Notes: generated from the letters alone by a model not told the origin. DNA of 64,000 bases from Oceanobacillus sojae (GCF_900162665.1 NZ_LT727811.1:438063-502062); one strand, 5' to 3'. Positions 35,288 through 45,366 are shown, numbered from the stretch's first letter. Translations and numbers: made by a program.

Positions 35288-35317
35288 GTAGGAGAAGGGT
35301 CTTCCCTTTTCTCCTAC
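35288..35317. terminator. Hairpin between convergent pdxA2 and the OCD-like gene
   Basis: gtaggagaaggg (35288-35299) pairs with cccttttctcctac (35304-35317) with a small bulge. The T-run is weak on both sides, so termination efficiency is uncertain. Confidence 0.45.
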
Positions 35318-35375
35318 CTACCATTTAAAACGTATATGCTAATTTCTCATATACAGTCTAGATTGCATAAACTTT

Positions 35376-36503
35376 TCAGCTTTCTCGAGTTAAATAAGAT
35401 TCATTCCATAAAGGAAGTTTCGTTCCAATATTACGTTGAAGTGCATTTTGATAAACCTGGTACCCCCACGCTACATCCTCTGTAGGCAGTCCGCCCATCA
35501 TACAGATAATGATTTCATCTTCTGAAGTCCTGCCCTGCTTATTACCAATGATAATATCACCAATATCATCAATTTCATTATCGTATTGGTTGTTATGAAT
35601 AAGATTTAACAGCTGACCTGACATTGTCCAATCAAGTATACTGGCTATTCCATCTGGATGACTCAATCCATCCTCTAGCCACTTTTCATGCATTGACCAT
35701 AGATCTGATACAATTCTATATTTTTTTAAGGTAGATTCTTCAAATTCAGCAGCACCTGTTAATAAAATTAAAGCCCCTTTTTTTATAAATTCTTCTTTGA
35801 TAAATGGTTTCGTTTTTCCAGAAGTAGCAACAGTCAAAATATCAGCTTGTCCAGTACAATCATTTATATCTCCGACAACTTCAAATTCTACATGTAATTG
35901 CTGGCTTAAACGGTTTGCAATTTTTTCACCCTTTTCTACATTGAGATCATACAACACAACCTTCTCAATAGAATCGATTGTGTTCACAATTGCGGTAATA
36001 CAAGACTGGTTAATCGCTCCGCCGCCCACAGCACCAAGTACTTTAGCTTCGCTTCGAGCAAGATATTTACTAAAAACCGCCGGAACCGCTCCAGTTCTAG
36101 TGGAACTTATTAAATTACCAGCCATTATCGAAAGTGGCGCCCCGGTATCTTTATCATTGAGTGTAAACGTATGAATCGATCTGGGAAGCCCTTTATTTAA
36201 ATTTTCAATGTTTGAACCGTACCATTTATTTCCTATTACATCAAAGTCTCCACCCAAATAAGAAATTAATGACATAAAACGTCTATCAGGCCCTGCTTTA
36301 GGAATATTTTCAAAAGGTTCTTCTTTATTAAACCATAGCATTAAACCATGGTCATTCCGATTTGGCCCAGCTAAAAGATAGTCACCCTTCCCCATTAGTT
36401 TGAACATTTTTTCAATTGTTTTAATACATTCATTCATGTCCAGTACTCCAGCCTCAATAATTTCTTCTTCTGTGAGGTATAGTAATTCAACCATTCTAGA
36501 CAT
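35376..36503 (-). CDS. Ornithine cyclodeaminase/mu-crystallin family protein
   Basis: 375 aa. The Rossmann core GAVGGGAINQSCI near residue 165, then VVLYDLN, ADILTVATSGKTKPF and the RTGAVPAVFSKYLA region match the OCD/mu-crystallin family. Members include ornithine cyclodeaminase, ketimine reductases and proteins annotated as tyramine oxidase subunit B. ATG with AGGAGGG 7 nt upstream. It is divergent from the RpiR and hydantoinase genes and probably belongs to the same regulon, acting on an amino-acid or imine intermediate (inference). Confidence 0.8.
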   Translation of the reverse strand: MSRMVELLYLTEEEIIEAGVLDMNECIKTIEKMFKLMGKGDYLLAGPNRNDHGLMLWFNKEEPFENIPKAGPDRRFMSLISYLGGDFDVIGNKWYGSNIENLNKGLPRSIHTFTLNDKDTGAPLSIMAGNLISSTRTGAVPAVFSKYLARSEAKVLGAVGGGAINQSCITAIVNTIDSIEKVVLYDLNVEKGEKIANRLSQQLHVEFEVVGDINDCTGQADILTVATSGKTKPFIKEEFIKKGALILLTGAAEFEESTLKKYRIVSDLWSMHEKWLEDGLSHPDGIASILDWTMSGQLLNLIHNNQYDNEIDDIGDIIIGNKQGRTSEDEIIICMMGGLPTEDVAWGYQVYQNALQRNIGTKLPLWNESYLTRES

Positions 36504-36550
36504 ATAGAATCCCTCCTATGTTTGTTATAATAAAAATAAGCTGCTACATA

Positions 36551-36564
36551 AAAAAACGCTTTCA
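36551..36564. promoter_or_regulatory. cre-like CcpA site between the OCD-like and RpiR genes
   Basis: On the minus strand TGAAAGCGTTTTTT; it matches the cre pattern TGWAANCGNTNWCA except at the last two bases. It lies about 50 bp upstream of the OCD-like start, a usual place for carbon catabolite control. Confidence 0.45.
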
Positions 36565-36705
36565 AAAACAGATGGCAAAACTTATTAATGTAATATTAGA
36601 TAATAATATATCACTCAAAAAGGTATTAGTAAACCTTAATTTGTTAAAAAAGGAATTATAATTCCTTTTGAACAAGTAAATTTTATTATAATAGGAGGCT
36701 TTTAA

Positions 36706-37560
36706 ATGGGTAATCAAAATGTATTAAAAAAGATAATAAATCAAAAAGAAAGTCTGCCAAAAAAGCAGAAAAAGTTTTGTGAATTTATTATTGATAATTA
36801 CAGAACTATAGGTTTGGATTCGATTGGTGAGATGTCCTCTAAAGCAGATGTTGGAACTACTACTATTCTGAGAACTATCAATAATTTAGGGTACAAAACG
36901 CTCAGCGATTTTAAAAAAGATTTGCATAAGGCAGTTATTGAATCACAAACCCCAAAATGGTGGGATTTTAAAGATAGTAATACAAACAATAAATCAGGCA
37001 GTGAAATTGTAAAATCAACTTGGGATAAAATTAATTCTCTCCAGAGTTACACAATGAATGACGATTTTGTGCAAGGTATTTTAGATACAGTCGATTTAAT
37101 GATACATGCCTCCAGAATAAATATATTTGGTCTCAGATCTTCCAGGTCAGTTGCATTATACCTGGAAAATTCAATTAATCAATTTTACCCTAAATGTAAT
37201 CAACTAAGCTATGAGCCTCATTATGTTTTTGATAGAATGCATAACTTTAATGAGGATGAAATAATTGTTTTAATAGCGTTATCTCCATATACTCAACTCA
37301 CATATGATGTTGCAAAATATTGTGCAGAAAAAAAACTGAAGATTATCCTGATTACAGACAGTGATGAGAATTCAATGATTCCTTATGCAAATATAACAGT
37401 ATTCCTATTTAGATCTGAAGATCACTATACACTTGTCCCAGCTATTTCATTGGTTGAGACAATAACCGTTTTATTAGGAATAACGATAAATGAGGACAGC
37501 GCTTCTAAATTAGATGAAATAGGGAAACTATTAGCACAACAAAATATAACAAAAACATAA
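36706..37560 (+). CDS. MurR/RpiR-family regulator
   Basis: 284 aa with an N-terminal HTH_6 domain (about 1-80; SLPKKQKKFCEFI, recognition helix VGTTTILRTINNLGY) and a C-terminal SIS domain (about 125-270; IFGLRSSRSVALYLEN and LIALSPYTQLTYDVAKYC). RpiR proteins sense phosphosugars or related ligands. AGGAGG 7 nt before the ATG. It faces the OCD-like gene, and the hydantoinase operon follows after an inserted IS element, so both are its probable targets. Confidence 0.88.
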   Translation: MGNQNVLKKIINQKESLPKKQKKFCEFIIDNYRTIGLDSIGEMSSKADVGTTTILRTINNLGYKTLSDFKKDLHKAVIESQTPKWWDFKDSNTNNKSGSEIVKSTWDKINSLQSYTMNDDFVQGILDTVDLMIHASRINIFGLRSSRSVALYLENSINQFYPKCNQLSYEPHYVFDRMHNFNEDEIIVLIALSPYTQLTYDVAKYCAEKKLKIILITDSDENSMIPYANITVFLFRSEDHYTLVPAISLVETITVLLGITINEDSASKLDEIGKLLAQQNITKT

Positions 37561-37562
37561 TT

Positions 37563-39094
37563 ACTCAACTTTCGCAGCTAGAAAGAAGCATTCAATTTAA
37601 CTAGCCGTAAAGCTTATTACTGTTCAAATATGGTCGTTGACATTAGAAATAGGTATAAAAAAACACCTCAACTTTTGGTATAGTGTAATTGACTAGAAAA
37701 CACTACCAATACAGAAGAGGTGTCTCCTATATGATAGCGAATAATGACCAAAATAATCAACTACCAAATGAACTTTCTTCCATCTTTAAAGAATTAAACG
37801 TGTATAAGCATCTTAGAAAAGCTGGTATTACAAAGTCTGTCGGTTTTACTTGTGCCTATCTTTTTCAATTGATTTTTTGTTTGATCTTTGAAAATAAGAA
37901 CTGGTATCAAATACTTCAAAGTAACAAAGCGAGTGATTGTCCAGAGAAGAATGCTGTCTATCGTTTTTTAAACAAATCTACCTTCGCTTGGAGAAGGTTC
38001 TTACTATTTCTAAGTGCTCATACCATTGGAAAAGTAACCAGCTTAACGCGTCATGATCGCCCCAAAGTATTGATTGTAGATGATTCTTCGTATGATCGTA
38101 ACCGCAGTAAATCGGTTGAATTATTAGCTCGCTGTTTTGACCATGCATCCCAAAAGATGCGCTTTTATAAAGGGTTCCGTATGCTCACGCTTGGTTGGTC
38201 AGATGGTGCAACGTTCATTCCCGTAGACTTTTCTTTATTGAGCTCGAAGAAAAGCCAAATAAATGGCATATCATCAAAAATTGATAAGCGTAGTTCCGGT
38301 TATAAACGCAGAGTAGAAGCATTACAAACCGCACCTGAGCAACTACCAAGTATGGTGGAACGCGCGATGAATGCCGGTATCGATGCTTCCTATGTGCTGA
38401 TGGACTCTTGGTTCACGTATCAGCCTCTCGTTAAGGAGATAAAAGAGCAAGGCTTGGACGTCATTGGCATGGTAAAGAACTTGAAACAGCGTTACCTTGT
38501 GAATGGCCAACGTGTAAGCTTAAAAGAACTTTATCGTTTTGCGAAACCAACAGATGGAAAGAAAGGCATTCTTCGTTCGATTCATACGACACAAGCGAAT
38601 GGCATTCCTATTAAAGTTGTCTTTGTTCGTAATCGGAATAAAAAGAGCGAATGGTTAGCTATTCTAAGCACCGATTGTACACTTAGTGATCAAGAAATCA
38701 TTCGTATTTATGGGATGAGATGGGACATTGAAGTTTTTTTCAAAACAACAAAATCTCTTTTAAAACTTCAAAAAGAGTTCCAAAGTCGTTCGTATGACGG
38801 CTTAATTAGTCATACGACCATCGTATTCGCACGCTATATTGTTCTCTCGTGGCAAAACCGATGTAGCACAGACGAGCGAACACTTGGCGGCATGTTTTAT
38901 GAATTGTGTGATGAAGTTAGTGATCTCGATTGGGCTGTGGCACTTCAGCAGTTGATCGAGCTTCTTGAAGATGCCTTGAAAATGAGCAATAAAAAGGTAC
39001 AAAAATTAATCAAAAGTCAAGTCCAACAATGGATTGCAGGTTTACCCAGCTATATCAGGGCTTACCTGCCTATTTCAGTGTGCGAAAGTTGAGT
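37563..39094 (+). mobile_element. IS4-family insertion sequence, apparently intact
   Basis: Perfect 14-bp terminal inverted repeats, ACTCAACTTTCGCA at 37563-37576 and its complement at 39081-39094, enclose one uninterrupted DDE transposase gene; total about 1.53 kb. It starts 2 bp after the RpiR stop. No unambiguous target-site duplication is visible; only a 3-bp tta repeat can be argued if the ends are moved by one base. It lies between the regulator and the hydantoinase operon. Confidence 0.85.
37731..39092 (+). CDS. IS4-family DDE transposase
   Basis: About 453 aa. DDE core: LIVDDSSYDRNRSK (first Asp), VLMDSWFT (second Asp) and the IS4 signature Y-x2-R-W-x-I-E-x-F-F-K (YGMRWDIEVFFKTTK) with the catalytic Glu. 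ATG at 37731 has AGAGGTG upstream; a TTG at 37689 gives a longer but less likely start. The gene ends within the right inverted repeat. No frameshift or internal stop, so it may be active. Confidence 0.92.
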   Translation: MIANNDQNNQLPNELSSIFKELNVYKHLRKAGITKSVGFTCAYLFQLIFCLIFENKNWYQILQSNKASDCPEKNAVYRFLNKSTFAWRRFLLFLSAHTIGKVTSLTRHDRPKVLIVDDSSYDRNRSKSVELLARCFDHASQKMRFYKGFRMLTLGWSDGATFIPVDFSLLSSKKSQINGISSKIDKRSSGYKRRVEALQTAPEQLPSMVERAMNAGIDASYVLMDSWFTYQPLVKEIKEQGLDVIGMVKNLKQRYLVNGQRVSLKELYRFAKPTDGKKGILRSIHTTQANGIPIKVVFVRNRNKKSEWLAILSTDCTLSDQEIIRIYGMRWDIEVFFKTTKSLLKLQKEFQSRSYDGLISHTTIVFARYIVLSWQNRCSTDERTLGGMFYELCDEVSDLDWAVALQQLIELLEDALKMSNKKVQKLIKSQVQQWIAGLPSYIRAYLPISVCES

Positions 39095-39265
39095 TATTAT
39101 TAAAGGCATTTTGATACAATTTTTTAATGACATGTGCTTTCGTGCATGTCATTATTTTTAAGTATTTAGGAATTTAAATACCAAAATAAAATAAAAAAGG
39201 TTTGATTTATCCAAAATGAATGCTATACTTTCTTTTAAATATGAAAATTCTATCTTATTTTATTT

Positions 39266-39279
39266 TGGTAGCGTTTTCA
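39266..39279. promoter_or_regulatory. cre-like CcpA site upstream of hydantoinase A
   Basis: TGGTAGCGTTTTCA matches the cre pattern TGWAANCGNTNWCA at all but two positions, 20 bp before the hyuA start. Its place near the start codon would favour repression by CcpA. Confidence 0.5.
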
Positions 39280-39298
39280 AAAAATAGGAGGGTATTTT

Positions 39299-41350
39299 AT
39301 GCAGTATAGAATTGGTGTGGACACCGGTGGTACTTTTACAGATGTCGCATTGGTATCTGAACAGACTGGAGAAACTTTTATAACGAAAGTTCCTTCAACT
39401 CCCGAGAATAGTTCCATTGGAGTTATGAATGGACTCAAACAAATCTTATCTGAAAATAATATCAGTGGTCAAGATCTCTCTTTTTTCATTCACGGTTCCA
39501 CCGTTGCTACGAACACCTTACTAGAGAAAAAAGGAGCAAAAACAGCTTTAATTACAACTAAAGGATTTAAAGATGTGATTGAGATAGGCAGACAAACCAG
39601 GCCTAAATTATATGAATTTAGAGCCAGAAGATCAAAACCTTTAATACAAAGAAATTTAAGATGGGAACTGGATGAAAGAATAAATGCTGATGGAGAAATA
39701 GTCAAAAAAATAACAGAAAATGATATTCAGCCAATATTAAAACAAATTACGGAAAACCAGGTTGAATCTTTAGTTATCTGCTTTATCAATTCTTTTCTAA
39801 ATGCTGAAAATGAGAAGAAAGTAAAAGAACTCATATTGCGGCAGAATCCGGATCTTGCAATTACACTCTCATCTGATATTTTACCAGAAATCAAAGAGTA
39901 TGAAAGAACGAGTACAGCAACAGTTAATGGTTATGTCATGCCTAAAATGCAACTATACTTAAGAGACTTAGAGAATGCACTTTCCGAATCTGGAATTTCC
40001 AGTGATTTATATATTATGCAATCTAATGGCGGCGTTATTACAACGGACACTGCTGTGGAAATGCCTGTAAGAACTGTTTTATCCGGACCTGCAGGGGGTG
40101 TTATCGCCGGCACAGACATAGCAAAACAAACAGGTTTACAGAATTTAATCACAATTGATATGGGAGGAACCAGTCTGGATACAGCATTAATCGAAAATGG
40201 TATACCGCAATACACAACTAATAGTAAAATTGATGATTTTCCTATTAATGTTCCCATGGTAGAGATGCATACCATTGGTTCAGGAGGAGGTAGTACAGCC
40301 TGGATTGACAGCGGAGGTGCATTACGTGTCGGACCACACAGCGCCGGCGCAGTACCGGGACCAGTTTGTTACGGAAAAGGTGGTACAGAGCCAACTGTGA
40401 GTGATGCAAATGCTATTTTAGGACGTATTAATCCAGATTCTATTTTAGGTGGCCGAATGAAAATGGATATAGATAATTCTCGTAAAGTTATGAAAGAAAA
40501 AATAGCAGACCCTCTCTCTCTAAGTGTGGAAGAAGCAGCAGAAGGTATTTTAAGGGTTGTAAATGCAAATATGGTCAGGGGAATTAGAGTTATTTCTGTT
40601 GAAAAAGGACATGATACAAGAGATTTTTCTTTGCTCGCCTTTGGTGGAGCAGGACCACTTCATGCAAGTGATATTGCAAAAGAGTTAGATAGTAAAAATA
40701 TTATTATACCACCTAGCCCGGGAATTACTTGTGCATCAGGTATGTTGATTGCTGATGTCAGACATGATTATGTGCAATCCTATATTTCTAATACAGATCA
40801 ACTGAATATAGATGAACTAAATACTATTTTTGAAAAAATGCAAAGGAATGCAAAGGAAGCCCTTAAGAAACAAGGCTTCTCTGATGAAAAGATACAACTT
40901 CATCTCAGTATAGATTTAAAATATAAAAACCAAGCCTATGATTTAAACATCTCTCTAAGTGGAAATTCAGTCCACACAGAAGCGATAGATCAAGCAGTCA
41001 AAGACTTTCATAGTACACACGAAAAAATTTATGGCTTTAATAGAGAAGATCAGGCTTTGGAAACCGTTAATGCAAGAGTAACTTCTTTCGGTATGATTGA
41101 TAAACCTGAAAATAAATCTACCGCGTCCATTTCTAACCAGGACGATACAGAATTCAAATATAGAAAAGTATATTTTGATGGACAATACTTGGATACCAAA
41201 ATAGCTGATAGGGATAGCCTGTTAAAAGGCAACGAATTAGTTGGTCCAGCTATCATTGAACAATTGGATTCTACAATCGTTATACATCCAAATCAAAAAG
41301 CTCATACGGATGAATATAAAAATCTGATTATCGAGAATCTATTAGCTTAA
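39299..41350 (+). CDS. hyuA: Hydantoinase/oxoprolinase subunit A (HyuA-like)
   Basis: 683 aa, the usual size. N-terminal [14 protein letters not shown], then [37 protein letters not shown] and [12 protein letters not shown] of the ASKHA-fold ATP-binding halves, ending with [16 protein letters not shown]. With subunit B it forms an ATP-dependent ring-opening amidase acting on hydantoins, oxoproline or related lactams (some members carboxylate ketones). AGGAGGG before the ATG. Followed 17 bp later by subunit B. Confidence 0.9.
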   Translation: MQYRIGVDTGGTFTDVALVSEQTGETFITKVPSTPENSSIGVMNGLKQILSENNISGQDLSFFIHGSTVATNTLLEKKGAKTALITTKGFKDVIEIGRQTRPKLYEFRARRSKPLIQRNLRWELDERINADGEIVKKITENDIQPILKQITENQVESLVICFINSFLNAENEKKVKELILRQNPDLAITLSSDILPEIKEYERTSTATVNGYVMPKMQLYLRDLENALSESGISSDLYIMQSNGGVITTDTAVEMPVRTVLSGPAGGVIAGTDIAKQTGLQNLITIDMGGTSLDTALIENGIPQYTTNSKIDDFPINVPMVEMHTIGSGGGSTAWIDSGGALRVGPHSAGAVPGPVCYGKGGTEPTVSDANAILGRINPDSILGGRMKMDIDNSRKVMKEKIADPLSLSVEEAAEGILRVVNANMVRGIRVISVEKGHDTRDFSLLAFGGAGPLHASDIAKELDSKNIIIPPSPGITCASGMLIADVRHDYVQSYISNTDQLNIDELNTIFEKMQRNAKEALKKQGFSDEKIQLHLSIDLKYKNQAYDLNISLSGNSVHTEAIDQAVKDFHSTHEKIYGFNREDQALETVNARVTSFGMIDKPENKSTASISNQDDTEFKYRKVYFDGQYLDTKIADRDSLLKGNELVGPAIIEQLDSTIVIHPNQKAHTDEYKNLIIENLLA

Positions 41351-41367
41351 TTTGAGGAGGTTTTACA

Positions 41368-43092
41368 ATGAGCAAAATTGACGGAATTACTTTAGAAGTT
41401 ATGAAAAATTCTTTCTATACTATTGCAGAAGAAATGGGCGTTACTTTAATTAAAACAGCATTATCAACAAATATTAAAGACAGAGTTGATTGCTCTACAG
41501 CCATTTACACGAAAGAGGGAGAATTAGTTGCACAGGCAGAGCATGTTCCTTTGCATTTAGGTTTAATGCCTTCTGTTGTGAAAGAAATCCTTAAAATGTA
41601 TCCTGAGGAGAAATTATCTCCAGGTGATGCAATTTTAATTAATGACCCTTACATTAGCGGCTCGCATTTGCCAGATATTTTTATGATAAGCCCTATCTTT
41701 CATAAAGGACAACTTGTTGCATTAGCCTCTAACATCGCACACCATGTAGACGTTGGCGGCATGGCGCCAGGTAGTATGTCAGTAAAAGCAACAGAAATAT
41801 TCCACGAAGGATTAAGGCTGCCTGCTATTCGAGTAAGAAAAAACGGCAAATTAGATGAGGAAGTTATAAGACTTTTGGAAAAAAATGTTCGAACAGGTGA
41901 AGAAGTATTGGGGGATATCTATGCACAATTAGCAGCAAACACAGTAGCGGAAAAAAGAATTATTGACTTAATTGAAAAATATTCTATTGAGCACGTACGA
42001 GAAAGCATGCATGAACTTATCAATTACTCCGACCGGCGCATGAGATCTGCAATAAAAGAAATTGAAAACGGCGTCTATGAGTTTGAGGATTATTTAGAAG
42101 GTGATGGTATCACGGAAGATGAGATATTAATAAAAGCAAAAATAGAAATACTTGATGACTCTATTACAGTTGATTTCCAAGGCTCTGACAAACAAGCTAA
42201 AGGCCCTGTTAACTCAACACATGGTGTCACAAGTGCATGTGTATTTTATGCTTTAAAGTCCTTATTAGATCCTGATGTACCACCAAATGCTGGAACATAT
42301 AAATGTATTCATCTCAATGCTCCAAAAGGAACAATTGTAAATCCAAATTTCCCTGCCCCAGTTTCCAATGCGAATGCGAATACATCGCAACGAATTACGG
42401 ACACGATATTTGGAGCGCTGGCAGAACTTCTTCCTGAACGATCCATGGCAGCTTGCTCAGGTACAATGACTGGCTTCTCTATTGGCGGATTTGATTATGT
42501 TGATAGAAAATATTTATCCTATATTGAAACATACGGAGGCGGTCAAGGTGCATTAAGCGATATGGATGGTATGGATGGAGTGCATACCAATATGACAAAT
42601 ACGCTGAACACACCAGTAGAGGTAATTGAACAGACGTTTCCTTTCCAGGTAAACAATTATTGTTATGTAGATGGCAGTGCTGGTGCCGGCAAACATCGGG
42701 GCGGCGTCGGTCTACAAAGAGAGATAAAGCTTTTAAAAGACGGATTTACTATTACATTAATGGCTGACAGAGAAAAAAATAGTCCGTGGGGATTGTTTGG
42801 CGGACAAGGAGGACGAACCTCCAGCTGCACATTACAAAAAGAAAATGGCGAAGTGATTCATTTCCCCTCTAAAGTAACTAGAGAAGTTGACAAACACGAT
42901 ACAATAACGCTCCGTACTGCGGGTGGAGGCGGATATGGTAACCCCGAGAAAAGAGCAGCAGAAAGTGTCCTTCAAGATGTTATCCTGGGCTTTATAAGCA
43001 TACACCAAGCAAAAGAAGACTACAAAGTTGTAATAAATAATGACTTTACGATTAACGAAGAAGAAACAACTCATTTAAGAAACGCATACTGA
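41368..43092 (+). CDS. hyuB: Hydantoinase subunit B (HyuB-like)
   Basis: 574 aa. HyuB motifs: KNSFYTIAEEMGVTLIKTALSTNIKDR region, QAEHVPLHLG, LINDPYISGSHLPD, NIAHHVDVGGMAPGS, HRGGVGLQREI and TAGGGGYGNPEKR near the C-terminus. The conserved Asp/His clusters hold metal. It is the catalytic partner of HyuA. GAGGAGG before the ATG. The actual substrate is not evident; the neighbouring symporter and OCD-like protein suggest a nitrogen-containing ring compound (inference). Confidence 0.9.
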   Translation: MSKIDGITLEVMKNSFYTIAEEMGVTLIKTALSTNIKDRVDCSTAIYTKEGELVAQAEHVPLHLGLMPSVVKEILKMYPEEKLSPGDAILINDPYISGSHLPDIFMISPIFHKGQLVALASNIAHHVDVGGMAPGSMSVKATEIFHEGLRLPAIRVRKNGKLDEEVIRLLEKNVRTGEEVLGDIYAQLAANTVAEKRIIDLIEKYSIEHVRESMHELINYSDRRMRSAIKEIENGVYEFEDYLEGDGITEDEILIKAKIEILDDSITVDFQGSDKQAKGPVNSTHGVTSACVFYALKSLLDPDVPPNAGTYKCIHLNAPKGTIVNPNFPAPVSNANANTSQRITDTIFGALAELLPERSMAACSGTMTGFSIGGFDYVDRKYLSYIETYGGGQGALSDMDGMDGVHTNMTNTLNTPVEVIEQTFPFQVNNYCYVDGSAGAGKHRGGVGLQREIKLLKDGFTITLMADREKNSPWGLFGGQGGRTSSCTLQKENGEVIHFPSKVTREVDKHDTITLRTAGGGGYGNPEKRAAESVLQDVILGFISIHQAKEDYKVVINNDFTINEEETTHLRNAY

Positions 43093-43110
43093 AGTGAATG
43101 GAGGGATTCA

Positions 43111-43257
43111 ATGTCTAAACAACAAGTAAGAGAGACATTTGATGAAATGGAACAAGTGAAATCGCCACCATTTAAGAATATCGGTTTATTAATTTTATTG
43201 CACGGAGCAGCTATTCTATATGTGTATATTTGGGAACTTATTTTAGGAGCATCATAA
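43111..43257 (+). CDS. 48-residue single-helix membrane protein, possible symporter subunit
   Basis: A short gene of 48 codons with GGAGGG 5 nt before the ATG. The product has a charged N-terminal half (MSKQQVRETFDEMEQVK) and one hydrophobic helix (GLLILLHGAAILYVYIWELIL) near the C-terminus. It lies 18 bp after hyuB and 19 bp before the symporter start, all with good ribosome binding sites, so it is very likely expressed. Some sodium/solute symporters are accompanied by a small membrane partner; a similar role is inferred. I do not recognise the family. Confidence 0.75.
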   Translation: MSKQQVRETFDEMEQVKSPPFKNIGLLILLHGAAILYVYIWELILGAS

Positions 43258-43276
43258 AAAAGGAGGGATGTATACT

Positions 43277-44725
43277 ATGGCTTTAACCATATTTATTGTA
43301 TATTTCGGCTTCCTTTTAATTGTTGGACCAATTGCCGCAAAAAAGATGAAGAAAAAAGATTCCAGCGATTATATTTTAGCCGGACGATCTGTACCTACTT
43401 GGTTAGTAACTGGAGGTATTATAGCTACTCTCATTAATTCTGCCACATTACTCGGATATGGCGGGAGCGGGTACTCTTTAGGGATATCTGCATATTTTGC
43501 AAGCTTGGGGTTTGTTGCTGTCTTAATGTGGATGGGTTATACCTTTATACCGAGACTCCGCAAAACAAATATTGTCACACTACCTGAATTATTTTCAAGA
43601 ATGTTTGGATGGAAGCATAAAGTGGTGGCAGTCATTCTGGTAATGTGCCGTGATTTGGGTGTCACTGCAGGAGCCTCAGTAGGAATGGCCGTAGTGCTAA
43701 GCTCTGTATTTAACCTTTCCTTCGATATGGCATTGGTAATTACTTTATTCATTACACTTTTTTTCACTGTAACAGGCGGTATGTGGGCTGTCATGTTTAC
43801 AGACACTGTTCAAGCTATTTTCTTAGTCGTCGGCACCACCATTATGGTTCCATTAGCTGTAATGTATATTGGGGGCTGGGATACCTTTTTAAGTGCTATT
43901 CCAGAAACACATATAGATATGTGGAACGTGGGAGGCATGCAAACATTTGGGTGGATTGTGTCTGGGGCTTTGACATGTATTGCTTATCAAACACTAATCC
44001 AGCGGGGACTGTCAGCAGATTCAGATAAAACAGCTAAGAATTCCTTTCTTTATGCTGGAAGTATTGCTTTAGCCTGGTATATGGTACCCTTCTTGATAGG
44101 AATTCTTGCTCTGGTTATCTTCCCAGGTATCAGACCAGATGATGCATTTTTAAGATTAACTACACTATTTGGCAGCGTAGGAAGTATATTATTTGCAGTA
44201 ATTGTCGTCTCATCATGTATTTCAACATTAAGTTCTACTATTCTAACCACTGCTTCCAATATATCTAATGATATATACAAACAGTGGATAAAGCCAGACG
44301 CGGAGGAGAAAAGCGTTGTACTAGTATCCAGAGTTTCTGTAGTTGTTGTTGCTATTGCTGGTGCTTTGATCGCACGTTCTTTACCTTTTATCTTGGAGCT
44401 TTTATTAACAGGTGGAAGAATTATGGCAGCCTCACTAGCCCCTGTTCTTATAGCTGCAGTATTCTGGGCTAGGGCAAGAAGAGCATATCATAGCACAATT
44501 TGGGCAATGATAGCGGGAGCTTTAGCTACAACAGCAGCCATTATTATAGGCAGTCAAGCCGGTGCCGAAGATGGCGGTGTTGTATTTGTATGGTCGATTG
44601 ATCCTATTTTGTTAGGTTTACCTATTACACTTCTTATCTTGATTGTTGGGACGTTTGTAGAGACGCGAGGTAAGGAAATTGCAATTATTTATGAATCAGA
44701 GGATGAGGATGTTGTAGGTAACTAG
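43277..44725 (+). CDS. Sodium/solute symporter (SSS family)
   Basis: About 482 aa with 13 predicted hydrophobic segments. SSS features: KKDSSDYILAGRSVPTWLVTGGIIATLINSATLLGYGG near the N-terminus, the TGGMWAVMFTDTVQ signature, and QRGLSADSDKTAKNS. It couples Na+ entry to uptake of an organic solute. The ATG at 43277 is chosen since AGGAGGG lies 9 nt upstream; the ATG at 43268 directly abuts that site. Last gene of the hydantoinase operon; probably imports its substrate. Confidence 0.88.
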   Translation: MALTIFIVYFGFLLIVGPIAAKKMKKKDSSDYILAGRSVPTWLVTGGIIATLINSATLLGYGGSGYSLGISAYFASLGFVAVLMWMGYTFIPRLRKTNIVTLPELFSRMFGWKHKVVAVILVMCRDLGVTAGASVGMAVVLSSVFNLSFDMALVITLFITLFFTVTGGMWAVMFTDTVQAIFLVVGTTIMVPLAVMYIGGWDTFLSAIPETHIDMWNVGGMQTFGWIVSGALTCIAYQTLIQRGLSADSDKTAKNSFLYAGSIALAWYMVPFLIGILALVIFPGIRPDDAFLRLTTLFGSVGSILFAVIVVSSCISTLSSTILTTASNISNDIYKQWIKPDAEEKSVVLVSRVSVVVVAIAGALIARSLPFILELLLTGGRIMAASLAPVLIAAVFWARARRAYHSTIWAMIAGALATTAAIIIGSQAGAEDGGVVFVWSIDPILLGLPITLLILIVGTFVETRGKEIAIIYESEDEDVVGN

Positions 44726-44739
44726 AAGAAAGAACTTAA

Positions 44740-45366
44740 ACGACCACCTGCTAAAGCAGGTGGATTTGGACATAAATGTCGGCGACTAAAATCGCTCTTC
44801 AGGCTGAAGTCCTGCTCAAAGCGCTTAAGCTGAAGCATATTCAAAATAGGACTGAACTCACTCTTCAATTTTGAATATATCATCTTTGTTTTCATTAAAT
44901 TGATTAGCTATATAATTTCTTATTATCTCTTCCGTTACTGTTCCAACTGTGGCGCAAAAGTATCCCCTTGCCCACAAATGCTGTCCCCAATATCTTTTCT
45001 TGAGTTCTGGAAATTCATCCTGTAATAATCTTGATGATCTTCCTTTTAGATACTGCATGATTTTACTTGGGGCAATACTTGGAGGACAAGATAATAATAA
45101 ATGGATATGATCTTTACCAACACTACCTTGCAGGATGGTTATTCCTCTTGCTTCACAACCTTGCCTAATCAATTCTCTTGCTCTTACTGCTATATGACCT
45201 TGCAACACCTTATATCTATACTTTGTTACCCATATAACATGATACTTGATATCATATACTGCATGACCGCTTTTTCGATATCCGTCCATACCATCACCTC
45301 ATCCATTAGTATGGACAAAAAAGATAAGGTTAAAAGCTCCACCGTCTAAAGACGGTGGAGCTGGAC
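44740..45366 (-). mobile_element. IS200-type insertion sequence (IS200/IS605 family)
   Basis: A single Y1 transposase gene is flanked by two strong hairpins that share a TAAA loop: 44744-44763 (ccacctgc/gcaggtgg, right end) and 45335-45362 (12-bp arms agctccaccgtc/gacggtggagct, left end). IS200 elements have subterminal hairpins, no inverted terminal repeats and no target duplication, as seen. Outer borders are approximate. It sits between the symporter stop and the likely terminator of that operon. Confidence 0.75.
44858..45289 (-). CDS. tnpA: IS200-type transposase TnpA (Y1 HUH)
   Basis: 143 aa, full length. Y1-transposase motifs: YHVIWVTKYRYKVL near the N-terminus, the HUH pair in DHIHLLLS, MQYLKGRSSRLL and the nucleophile Tyr in EEIIRNYIANQ. 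It transposes single-stranded DNA by recognising the flanking hairpins. GAGGTGATGGT before the ATG. No tnpB is present, as in IS200 proper. It is unlike the decayed copy near 9 kb. Confidence 0.93.
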   Translation of the reverse strand: MDGYRKSGHAVYDIKYHVIWVTKYRYKVLQGHIAVRARELIRQGCEARGITILQGSVGKDHIHLLLSCPPSIAPSKIMQYLKGRSSRLLQDEFPELKKRYWGQHLWARGYFCATVGTVTEEIIRNYIANQFNENKDDIFKIEE

